The position numbers and the translations under genes were made by a program. The notes beneath the pieces are model-generated. The model had not been told where the DNA came from and did not search any database. It saw only the letters and a list, made by a program, of their open reading frames with translations. Source: Lantana camara (taxonomy: Eukaryota > Streptophyta > Magnoliopsida > Lamiales > Verbenaceae). Taken from it: a DNA stretch of 64,000 nucleotides. Location of the stretch: assembly GCA_037501455.1 (NCBI GenBank), contig CM074864.1, positions 24,546,001 through 24,610,000 on the forward strand, in the 5' to 3' direction. Below are positions 33,470 through 44,751 of this stretch, piece by piece. The first letter of the stretch is position 1. The number at the start of each line of letters is the position of its first letter.

Positions 33470-36400
33470 TGTAACATCCCGACTGATCGGACTTTTCAGG
33501 TAACCTATTATGTGCGCTATTCAATTATTTCCTTATGTGATATTTCATTGCTAACGTGAATTATTGAAGTTATTTGAACTTATTTGCTTTAATATGAATT
33601 TGGTTATCCTTGAACGTTTAATTTTCCTTGCTTTGTATTTGTTCGTTTTGGGTTCGTATTTAATTCTGATTTCCGTGAATTTGTGATATGTGTTAATTAT
33701 TTGCCTTATGAACTCGATTATGTGTTCGTTACATGTTTTGATATTTGTTTTGCTTGCCTTTTTGGGTTCGTTTTGGAGTCGGGACCTAAAGGGCGCACCT
33801 TGGGTTCCGGGACGCGTATTTTGAGCTCGGGAATTCGGATTCGAATTCCGTCACCTCCATTGAACTCGTTTCGATGATTCGGGTTTGATGGGACAAGCCT
33901 CACATTTTTCTAAGTTCATTAAGACCTTCGAATTTCACCCGTAACGAGCCCCCTTACGCTTGAGAGACACCTTTTGACCTATTAAGACCTTGTGGACCCC
34001 ATTTGAACCTTAACTAAGCCTTAACCTTGGGTTATACTTGAGTTAACTCCCACTTTCAGCCCTAAACCCCCCCATAACCGATCCATTCTCTCTCTCTCTC
34101 CTCTATATCGATCAGGAACCAAGCAAAGCAAGAAGAGGAAGAAACCCCTTTGTCCAACTTTGTGATTTTGAGGTCAAATCTTCACCCAAGCTTCTCCAAA
34201 TTTAAAGGTAAGTTCATGGTTGTATCCTTCACACTCTCTTATCTCTTTTATATGATTTTTAGCTCTTCCCCATGGTTGATTCATGAGTTTTGCCCAAGCA
34301 TGTGAATAGTTGTTGTTGGGAGAAATTGTTGATTCTTGCTCCTTCCTTGTTTCCTTGAGATTTGGTGATGATATATGACATGATTCTTGCCATTTGTTGC
34401 TTCTTCTCTCTTGGTAGTTGGAATATGATCAATTGGCTATAAATTAAGCTTGAGTCTTGATGATATACTTGATGAATTTCTTCCCCTCATTCTTGTCTTG
34501 ATTACTTGCATTTTTGGAGCTGAAATTGTGGCTATTTGTTGGGCATGATATGTTGATGAATTAGTGTCATTTTGATGCATGTTGTATGTATTTTGAAAGG
34601 CATAAGAGTTCCCTTGAAGCCCCCAACCGAAATGCCCTGTTTTTTGCCTCCATTTTCGGCCCTTTTTCGCCAAAAATTTCCAGTCCGAGAACCTGACACG
34701 GCCGTGTCAGGTTACAAAGGAAAACGGACACGGCCGTGTTGAGCCCTCGACATTGTTTTTTCTGAATTTTTCCGCCTGACATGGCCTCGTCAGTTTACAA
34801 AGGAAAATGGACACGACCGTGTCAAGCCCTCGGAAATGTTTTTTTTTCGAATTTTTATGCCTGACACGGCCGTGTCCATTCCCCTTTGTTTTCTGACACG
34901 GCCGTGTCAAGAAGGGTGGCGTTCGGGGAGTTTTCTTTCACCTTTTCGTTGCTTCTTGTTGGTCTTTCTTGCCCCGTTTTTGATATGCATGCATGACTAA
35001 CTTGTCATATGATGTGCTAAGCCTTATGTTATGAATTTGTGCTTTGATTTACATCCTCGTTTATGATATATGCTCTTATATGAATTATTTGCTCGTAAAT
35101 GGCCTTAATGTGAATTCATTTCATATCATTGGCATCATAAGCATACATATTCATATACCGAGCGTCAACGTGGTTCATATTGAGTCGAAGAGTGTCCCTT
35201 GTTGTTTGTCTTGTTCAGAGGATCTTCCTGTTGGGGACGAGCTTGCTCCGTAGGTGTCCGGTTTCCCCTTTCTGTCTCCACTACGTCCGTTGATAAGGTG
35301 AGGTTTTGTTCTTTTAGCTATTTGACCTACGACCCTAATTGGTTTCAAACCTCCCATGCGAATACGTATAATATATGGTAAATAAGTGCATGATACGTAT
35401 GTTGCGGGATTTTTCCCATTTGTTATAAGAGTTGGAAAAACGTTTTGTATAAGTATATAAGCTATTTTGCTTTTGTTTGGAAAAGTTTAGTTTTGTGCAA
35501 GTGTGTGTGCATACGCGAGCTGTGGCTTTGAAAGATAAGCTTTGAGATATGTTTGTGTGACTTTCGTGATCTGGCCCCGGAGTGTGGTATGGTAATCTCG
35601 GGACGGCTGAGGGGTCGCCGAGCTCTTCCATCAACACCTCCATTTGAGAGTTTCACCCACCCTTGGGAGGTTGAGGAAGGGTGTATCTCTTGAGCCGGCG
35701 GAGGCAACCGCCGAAGGTTTCAAGGTCGTGATTAAACCTTGTCTCGTCTGTGTATGTGGATAGTTAGGGCCGATCAACCCTTCTATCAACCGGTGTTGGG
35801 GATGGATTCTGATTTGTTTTGTTTTGCTTTGTTCTTCGTATATGGAAGTTGGGTTATGTGTGACTCGTACTCGCCGAGTTGGTTTAGCTTTGTATGATCT
35901 ATGGAACGAGAGTGGATTCTTAATTTACCTAAAACTTGGAGTTTAGCTTTTGGCCCTTTTTCCTTTGCTTTAACCTATTTATATCTATATCACGGGAATT
36001 AATTTGGCTTGCAAAAACCACTCTAGGTTCAAGGATTTTTCCGTTTTGATTAAATGCTTTGCTCTATATATATATATCGGGTGCGTACGTTAGCCCCTCA
36101 CTAGTCGCTAGGACTAACCCTCGTTGTTGTTTTTCCCTTTTTCATTTCTTTTGAGTTACAGGTTCGTCCGAGTCAAGCTAGGCGGCAAGTGTCTTTTGGA
36201 GTTTACTTGTGGTTTAGCTTGAGTCTTCATGCATCCGTAGTGGTTTACTTTCTCTTTTGCTTATATACTTGGAGATTATGTATTCATATTACACTTGTGT
36301 TATTTTGGCCGTGACGGCATTGTATATTCTGTTATGATCTAGCATGATAGTTGGAATCCTCGACCCTACCCTCATTTTGATGATGTATATATATATGTGA

Positions 36401-36621
36401 TGATCTTGGGATATATGTTTAGCTTGTGAATTGCTTTAATTGCTTCAGCTACTCTGATTTTATTTTGCGCAGTTCTTGAGGGTCTAGGCCGCCTAGCGAG
36501 GGTGTGAGTTTTGTGTGTCTCCCGTTCGCTACGGTTTGATACGGGTGCGAACTTCCATTTCGTTACTCGTGTTGGACCCTAGTGCGGGGGATGTGGCACC
36601 CTTCGCTCCGGGGGTGTTACA
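33470..36621 (+). repeat. 5' LTR of element H
   Basis: 3152 bp. Palindromes ACACGGCCGTGT lie at 34693-34910, a TATA run at 36064-36077, the hairpin TAGTC-GCTAG-GACTA at 36102-36116 and arms CTAGGCGGC (36178-36186) with GCCGCCTAG (36488-36496). The terminal hairpin starts at CCCGTTCGCTACGG near 36522. Confidence 0.95.
34693..34910. repeat. Palindrome cluster, ACACGGCCGTGT class (H 5' LTR)
   Basis: Six units over 218 bp, the best being CTGACACGGCCGTGTCAG at 34693-34710. Units alternate with the repeated filler TTACAAAGGAAAA. The copy in the 3' LTR is at 52816-53033. Confidence 0.9.
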
Positions 36622-36629
36622 TCCTTGCG

Positions 36630-36642
36630 TGGTATCAGAGCT
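36630..36642 (+). other. Primer binding site of element H
   Basis: TGGTATCAGAGCT lies 8 nt after the LTR end. GAGCT can pair with AGCTC downstream, enclosing CGGTT/AACCG. Confidence 0.9.
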
Positions 36643-36831
36643 CTCGGTTGCAAAACCGGAGCTCTGGAGTCGTTTTGAGTCTGTCTAGGTCGTTCGGTAT
36701 AGGAGTACGTGATTATTTGCATTCATTTACATCTCTATATGATTTATTTGTTTTCAATTCTTGATGATTGACTACATGATCATAAACTGAACCCCATGCA
36801 TCGATATTTTCTTGATCCGTGTATTTTCAGG

Positions 36832-39800
36832 ATGCCTCCAAGAAGAAGAGGAGATAGAGAGCCAACACCGGATCTGAATCAACCTCCTCTACAAGCACCT
36901 CCACCTCCTCCATTGAATGCTGAGAATATTGTGCAAGCTCTTTTGAATCAACTTCAGCATAATCAACGAGATAATCATCAGGGTGAAGGACAAGAAGGAC
37001 ATGTTACACCGGTATATCGTGAATTCAGAAACAACAATCCTCCTAAATGGTTTAGAGGAGATGATATTCAAGCAGAGGAGTGGCTATCCGAGATTAATGG
37101 AATATGGGAGATTTGTCCGGCCCCTTCTCAAGATAAAGCAATATGTACCGGTCGTTTCATCCAAGGTCAGGCTTCGAGATGGTTGAAAGCTACGAGGGCA
37201 AGATTTGAAAGAATGGGTGAGGAATTCAATTGGGAAAACTTTGTTCGAGAATTCCATAACAAGTACATCCCACCGAGTGCACGGGAAAGGAGACTCCAAC
37301 AATTTTCTGACTTGAAGCAAGGGAATAGGATGGTGGAAGAGTATATCATTGAGTTCAAGAGGTTGGCTCCCTATGCTACCCATATCACTGATGTGGATTC
37401 TTTGAAGGCCCGGAATTTTATTCACGGTTTGAAAAAGGAAATTCAAGAAGCTTTGGAAGCGGTCTCCGTTGATACTTGGGAGAAAACTACCCGGAAGGCT
37501 TTAAAGATTGAAGCTTAGAAATTGAGGCTTAGGCCCCCGGTGCTTCCTTCGGGGCAAGGTTCGAGTTCAAGCTCTTATTTGGGTAAGAGACCCTCCGTTC
37601 AAAGTGGGTCTCCGGTTTTCAAGCCCAAAGGTCCTATCAATTTCAACAAGAAACCCGACCTCAAAGACAAGCTATGGTACCCGCTCTACCGACGCCACTT
37701 GAGTGCTCCTATTGCAAGGGTCCAAATCACATCGAGGAGAATTATCAGAAGAAATTAGGAAGATGTTACGGATGTGGTGAGCCCGGTCATATAGTCAGCA
37801 CGTGTCCTAAGAGGAGAGATCCGAGGCCTCTTAATGTTATTCCTCCGAGAGCACTAATCCAAGCGAGGGCTTACGCTTTGGAGGGCGAGGAAGAAAATGT
37901 AGAGGTGGATGCCAACGCCATTGTTGAAGGTACCATCCACATTCATGGTATTCCATTGCATGCATTGTCTGATCCGGGAGCAACGCATTCATTTATTGCT
38001 TCCCGGCTTGCTTCTATTCTTCTTTTGCCTGTTGCTTGCCTAGATGATTCCTTTATTGTTTCTTCTCCCCTTGGTGCTACCTTGTCTACGAATTATGTTT
38101 ACCGTGGTTGTTCGGTGGTCGTGGAAGGTATAGAGTATCCAGCAGATTTGATCCAAGATGCCTATCAAGAAGTATGGGGTGATTTTAGGCATGGACTGGT
38201 TGTATCGATATCGGGCTATGATGGACTGTTTTGCTAAGAAGGTGATTTTGAGTTCTACGGTCTTTGCGGGTCAGAGGTTGAAGACCTGCCCGTTTATTTC
38301 CTTTATGGAAGCAAGTAGAATGTTCCGGGACGTTGTGACGGGCTACGTGGCCTACCTTTTGAATAAGCCAAAGGATTAGGCCAAGCTCGAGGAGACGGAG
38401 ATCGTGAAGGAATTCCCCGATGTGTTTCCGGAGAACTTGGGATCTTTACCTCCGGATTGGGACGTCGAGTTTGTAATAGATCTCTATCCCAGAGCAGAAC
38501 CGTATGCGAAATCTCCCTATAGGATGGCTCCAGCAGAGTTGAAAGAGTTGAAGACGCAATTGGACGAGCTCTTAGAATGTGGTTACATTCGCTCGAGCAC
38601 TTCTCCGTGGGGTGCTCCGGTCCTGTAAGAAGAAAGACGGGACTTTGCGGATGTGTATTGACTACCGTGAGCTGAACCGGTTAACGGTTAAGAACAAATA
38701 CCCACTCCCTCACATCGAAGAGTTGTTCGATCTCCTGCAAGGTTCAAGTGTTTATTCCAAGTTGGATTTAAGGCAAGGGTATTACCAGTTGCGTATCCGG
38801 GAGAGAGATATACCGAAGACAGGTTTCAACACAAGATATGGGCATTTCAAGTTCGTGGTCATGCCTTTTGGTCTTACCAATGCTCCAGCCACGTTTATGG
38901 ATATGATGCACCGAATATTCCGGCCCTACCTCGATAAATTCGTGGTCATCTTTATAGATGATATTCTGGTGTATTCGAGGTCTGAGGAAGAGCACGCGCG
39001 GCATTTGAGTATTGTCTTGTCTACGCTTCGGGAGCACAGATTGTTTGGTAAGTTCAGTAAGTGCGAGTTTTGGTTGGATCGAGTTTCCTTTTTAGGTCAC
39101 TTCATTTCTGGGAATGGTATAGAGGTGGATCCGGCGAAGATTGAAACGGTGACGCTTTGGAAGCAACCTAAGAATGCCTCTGAAGTGAGAAGTTTTCTCG
39201 GGTTAGCAGGGTATTACAGGCGCCTTGTGAAAGATTTCTCGAAGATTGCCTCCCCGTTGACCCTGTTAACTAAGAAAGAGGTAAAATTCGAGTGGGAAGA
39301 GGTGTGTGAGAAGAGTTTCCAAACTCTGAAGGGAAGATTGACCACTGCACCGGTTTTAACCCTACCCGAGGGTTCGGAAGGCTACTCAGTTTACACCGAT
39401 GCTTCGAAGGAAGGTCTTGGTTGTGTGTTGATGCAGAATGGCAAAGTGGTAGCCTACGCCTCAAGGAAATTAAAGGATCATGAGAAGAACTATCCCACTC
39501 ATGACTTGGAACTCGCGGCAGTAGTGTTTGCTTTGATGAAATGGCGACATTATCTTTATGGAGTCACTTTTGAAGTGTTCACCGACCACCAGACTCTTAA
39601 GTATCTGTTTACCCAGCAGGATTTGAACGTGAGACAGAGAAGATGGATGGAGCTACTTGAGGATTATGATTGTAAGATTCAGTACCATCCGGGTAAAGCC
39701 AATGTGGTGGCGGATGCTTTGAGTAGGAGGGCTAGTGTCTCCGGTTTGGAAGCAGGTTCTAGTGGGCAGAATTCAGTGGTTATGGTTCCAAAGGCTCGTT

Positions 39801-41287
39801 TGGCTAACATTTTGGTTCAACCGGTTTTGAGGCAAAAGTTGTTAGAGGCTCAGTCTGTGGATCCCGAGATTCAGAAATTGGTAGCTAAGTCAAGGGTCGA
39901 TCCGGAAACCAAGTTTGGATTTGATGATTCGGGATTGTTTCGATTTAAAGCTCATGTTTGTGTCCCTGATGGATTTAAGCAGTTGGTACTTGATGAAGCT
40001 CACAAGTCAGCATATGCAGTACATCCCGGTACCACCAAAATGTACAAGGATTTAAGGACTTCATATTGGTGGAACGGCATGAAGAGAGACGTTGCTAACT
40101 ATGTTAGAAGATGTCAAACATGCCAAGTGGTGAAAGCAGAACACCAGAAACCGGGAGGGACTCTCCAACCACTTCCGATACCCGAGTGGAAGTGGGAGCA
40201 AGTGACAATGGACTTTGTGTCCGGCTTGCCAAGGACCAAAGGAGGTTCCGATGGGATTTGGGTGATTATTGATCGGTTGACGAAGTCAGAACATTTTCTT
40301 AAGGTGAAAATGTCCGATAAGGTTCCTAAGTTGGCCCGGTTATATCGGAAAGAGATTGTCAGATTACATGGTTGCCCGATCAGTATTGTTTCAGATAGGG
40401 ATCCTCGGTTTACGTCCAGTTTTTGGCAGGAGTTACAAAAGTGTTTGGGTACGAAGCTTCAATTTAGTACTGCATTTCACCCACAGACGGATGGCCAGTC
40501 AGAAAGACTAATAAGGTATCTCGAGGACATGCTTCGTGCTTGTGCCTTGGATTATCCGGGTTCGTGGGATGAATAGTTGGATTTGATTGAGTATGCCTAC
40601 AACAACAGCTTTCAGTCTTCTATTGGCATGGCACCGTATGAGGCTTTGTATGGAAGAAAGTGCCGATCCCATCTCTTTTGGGATATTGATGAGTGGAGAT
40701 GGACTAAAGACAGAAAACTCGAAAGGGCTAAGAAACCTAAGGAGATTCAGGACACTATTGAAAGGGTGAAAGTGATTAGACAGAGATTGAAAGTGGCTCA
40801 AGAGCGCCAGAAAAGCTATGCAGATAAGAGAAGACGACCCTTAGAGTTTGAGAAAGGTGATAAGTTCTTTTTAAAGGCATCTCCTAGAAAAGGGTATGCT
40901 CGGATTGGTAAAGGCGGGAAGCTTAACCCTCTCTACTTAGGCCCCTTTGAGATCCTTGATCGAGTTGGGGAAGTAGCCTACAGACTTGATTTACCGCCGA
41001 GCTTAACCGGGATTCATAATGTGTTTCATGTTTCGCAGCTTCGGAAACATTATCCCGATGAGTCTTCTACTCTTCCAGTCGAGAAAGTTCAGTTGGAACC
41101 GGACTTGACCATTAAGAGATATCCGGTTAAGGTGTTGGACCGGAAGATGCAAGAGTTGAGGAATAGGCAAATCCCTCTTGTGAAAATCTTGTGCCGTGAT
41201 CAAGAATCCGAGGAAGCCACTTGGGAGACTGAGAGTAAGATGAAGCAGTTGTATCCGGAGCTTTTCAAGACCTCGCCTCGGACCTGA
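36832..41287 (+). pseudogene. gag-pol: Broken gag-pol of element H
   Basis: The start ATG at 36832 (MPPRRRGDREP) lies one base after TTTTCAG. Gag, one intact zinc knuckle (CYGCGEPGHIVSTC), a second that has lost its last Cys, protease (DPGATHSF), RT (FIDD), RNase H, DD35E integrase and chromodomain are all recognisable. Stops interrupt it at TAG 37516-37518, TAG 38377-38379 and TAG 40574-40576. Frameshifts lie near 37670, 38155 and 38625; the last is a small deletion inside the RT just after GAPVL. The longest clean stretch (about 38630-40573) spans RT to integrase. It can no longer make the full polyprotein. Confidence 0.95.
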
Positions 41288-41315
41288 GGACAGGTCCTTT
41301 TGAAGGAGGGAGGTT
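41280..41315 (+). promoter_or_regulatory. Stem-loop and polypurine tract of element H
   Basis: GGACCTG (41280-41286), loop AGGA, CAGGTCC (41291-41297), followed by GAAGGAGGGAGG before the LTR at 41316. The stop codon TGA 41285-41287 lies in the hairpin. The stem differs from A while the loop is kept. Confidence 0.8.
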
Positions 41316-41334
41316 TGTAACATCCCGACTGATC

Positions 41335-41626
41335 GGACTTTACAGGTAACCTATTATGTGCGCTATTCAATTATTTCCTTATGTGATATTTCATTGCTAA
41401 CATGAATTATTGAAGTTATTTGAGCTTATTTGCTTTAATATGAATTTGGTTATCCTTGAACGTTTAATTTTCCTTGCTTTGGACTTTTCAGGTAACCTAT
41501 TATGTGCGCTATTCAATTATTTCCTTATGTGATATTTCATTGCTAACATGAATTATTGAAGTTATTTGAGCTTATTTGCTTTAATATGAATTTGGTTATC
41601 CTTGAACGTTTAATTTTCCTTGCTTT
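41335..41626 (+). repeat. 146-bp tandem duplication in the 3' LTR of H
   Basis: The segment starting GGACTTTACAGG at 41335 repeats from GGACTTTTCAGG at 41481. The 5' LTR has one copy. The second copy keeps the TTTTCAGG of the 5' LTR. Confidence 0.92.
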
Positions 41627-42051
41627 GTATTTGTTCGTTTTGGGTTCGTATTTAATTCTGTTTCCGTGAATTTGTGATATGTGTTAATTATTTGCCTTAT
41701 GAACTCGATTATGTGCTCGTTACATGTTTTGCTATTTGTTTTGCTTGCCTTTTTGGGTTCGTTTTGGAGTCGGGACCTAAAGGGCGCACCTTGGGTTCCG
41801 GGACGCGTATTTTGAGCTCGGGAATTCGGATTCGAATTCCGTCACCTCCATTGAACTCGTTTCGACGATTCGGGTTTGATGGGACAAGCCTCACATTTTT
41901 CTAAGTTCATTAAGACCTTAGAATTTCACCCGTAACGATCCCCCTTACGCTTGAGAGACACCTTTTGACGTATTAAGACCTTATGGACCCCATTTGAACC
42001 TTAACTAAGCCTTAACCTTGGGTTATACTTTAGTTAACTCCCACTTTCTGA

Positions 42052-44713
42052 TGTAGCACCCTAACCCCCTGGGCACCACATCCCCCGCACTATAGCCTCG
42101 ATCCACATATCAAATGGAAAGTCCATACATAAACCAAAACTATAGCGAACGAGTGACAATAAAAATGACGAGCTAGGCGGGACACTCTCCCCAACAACAC
42201 CAAGCAAACATGATAATGAAAGCGGAAGCAATGAGATCATTCATACATATAGGTACCATATTTATTGAATAGATACGTATAGATACCAACTTAACTATCA
42301 ATACATTATCATCTCTTAATAGTATACGTAACCAAGTATTCCAAAATACTAATACGATCAATAACATGAAATGTTCCAAAAGTACGATACATGAAGGTAC
42401 GGTGCTAGACTCATGAAAATGTAAACTCGAACGACTCCCGCCTAGAACGACCACGCTCAAAAGGGTACCTGAAAAGTGAAGTATCAGTCTACCGAAGACT
42501 GAGTGAGAGGCAACAGTATATATATCACACGTCACATGCAAGTTGTAGTCTCGAGTGAAGACTTTAGAATAAAATAGATAAATAAGTCAAGAAGTTTAAT
42601 CTTTGCCCGAGCTTACAACCAATCATTTTAACACGTTTATTTATTCATGCTTGTCAATGTCATGAACATGTGGCCCTGGCGAGCAAGGGCAATCTCCTAC
42701 CGAACTCCCAATTGTGAACAATACGTGATCATGCTTGCTTGCTTGATAAATACGTGGTCATGCAATTTATTTAGTGCTCACATAAACAATTTCATGCTTG
42801 AAATCATGCAATAACCCGAGGATAACCCGACATGCCGGATTAATCCCCAGTCTCCTTCTTCCTCCGGGTGATAGCGAGTTTGCAAGGCTCGACTATCCAC
42901 GACATGGTGTGTGTAGAGGACATGACCCTCTAGACACGGAACTCCTTCCACCACTAATCTCCTAGTGGCTTCGGGGGTGATCCCAACAATGTGAGGATAA
43001 TTTAGGAGTTACCCGTCAGCCCTTGCTTTCCCGGTTGGCTCAAGAATTACCCTCGGGCCCACGTGCAGTCATGTACTCGCCAAACATGCTTGAAATCATG
43101 AATTGCTTGCTTGAAATGTTCATGGTTTGGAAATCATTCATAAGTATAATACACTTTGGCCGAAAACTAGCACATAAGGGTGGTAGGGTTCTATATACAT
43201 AACCTAAAACCTCACCTTTTCTTGCAAAATACAATAAAGAAGTGTTCTAAGGAGCTTGCTCCTCGTCCACGCCCTCGTGACCTGTGCAAATACGACGTAA
43301 ATACGTGAGACATGAACTAAAATGACCAAGATGTAACGAACGGTGGAAATGTGTCGAGACGACCATGAAAATGCAATGTGGTATGATAACATGTCGTTTC
43401 ACATCATATTAGCACATATTATAGCAATTCGGGGTCAAAGAAGTCGTTGGGTCGAGGGGCTATTTTCGTAATTTTATGCAGAAACTTTTGTTCTGCAATC
43501 CAGGTGGGAACGGCCGTTCCGGTCCCCTTTGCAAAATGGGAACGGTTGTTCCCATGCAACCCCAAAGCGCGCCAACGTTTTTCCCATTTTAAAACGCGCC
43601 TAGCCGGGAACGGCCCTTCCGGCTCCAAGGGCAAAATGGGAACGACCGTTCCCGTGGTCGGCCACCTATTTTCATTTAAAAGGTGGGAACGCCCGTTCCC
43701 ACAAAGCCTTGAGGCTGGGAACGGTCGTTCCCAGTTTCTGCAACTGGAAAACAGAGCAAAAACAGAGCATGCTCTCGGGAATGATCAACAAAGCAACCCA
43801 AAATCAAATTTCAAGCAACAAAGGTATGATTTCTGGAAATATTCATGCATATATACTCAAGAAGTGATATTAGAACATTCAAACACTCAAAGCATGTAAG
43901 ATCATCAAGAATTCCAAGTTTCAAGTTTATGATCAAACTTGATCATTCAAGCCAAATATTCAAATTCAAGCTAGAAATCATGCAATAATTCATGTTATGA
44001 TCGTTTAATCACGCTTCCAACTCCATTTAATTCATCTAGCACACCAAACTCAAACCCTAGTCATGCCAAATATGATCAAGCTTATCAATTCAAGCAAATA
44101 CCAACCTTGAAGATGAAAGAAATGAAGAAAATGGATGATGATGATGATCAATTCCCAATTCCTTGAAATATTTCTTGAAATCTTGATGATTGAATGGAAA
44201 ATCTCTTCTTTCCTTTTTCTTGCTTCTTGATACCGAGAGAGAGAGCAACTTGTTGGGAAATATTTTGGTGTGAAATGAGATCATGGAAGCTAGGAGATGA
44301 AATAACGTGATTCATCCTCCTTGATTTTTGTGAAATATGTTAATTGCAATTTGATCCCTTAATTTATGAATTTATGCAATCAAGTAGGCAACCATTTGAA
44401 TTAGGCACAATCAAGCCCTTGAAATTTATGCAATTAAGTTCCTAGAGTTTCAAGAATTGCTCAACTAGGGACAATTTGGCCATTTGAAATACTCTCGGCA
44501 ATTATTTCATGCAATAAATATTTTTCGTGTCATGAAATAATATTTTCAATGATATGAATTCAAAGAATTGATATGAATAATGTTTCATGAATTTTATAAA
44601 AATATGAAATGTCGCATGTGAATATATCACAAAATTAAAGAAATAAAATAAAACCTACGCTCAAACTCACACGTGGCGTGCTTACCTGTTCATCCGGAAA
44701 CCGGGGCGTTACA
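42052..44713 (-). repeat. 3' LTR of element D
   Basis: Minus orientation. Hairpin CAGTCT/AGACTG at 42485-42501, arms at 42173-42182 and 42436-42445, palindromes at 43503-43734. It differs from its partner by a few substitutions and a 2-bp gap near 43965. Confidence 0.94.
43503..43734. repeat. Palindrome cluster, GGGAACGGCCGTTCCC class (D 3' LTR)
   Basis: Six units, for example ATGGGAACGACCGTTCCCGT and GTGGGAACGCCCGTTCCCAC. The partner cluster in the 5' LTR is at 50963-51194. Some units differ between the two LTRs at the central base (43645 GACC against GGCC). Confidence 0.88.
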
Positions 44714-44751
44714 ACTCTCCCCCCCTTAGAAGAATCTGGTCCCCAGATTCT
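44714..44751 (-). promoter_or_regulatory. Stem-loop and polypurine tract of element D
   Basis: On the minus strand AGAATCTGG and CCAGATTCT (44751-44731) enclose GGA, followed by AAGGGGGGGAGAG before the LTR. Identical to element A. Confidence 0.8.

Noticed and set aside
34693..34910. Palindrome clusters as a CRISPR-like array
   Set aside because: Plant nuclear DNA, short self-complementary units, irregular spacing, no cas genes.
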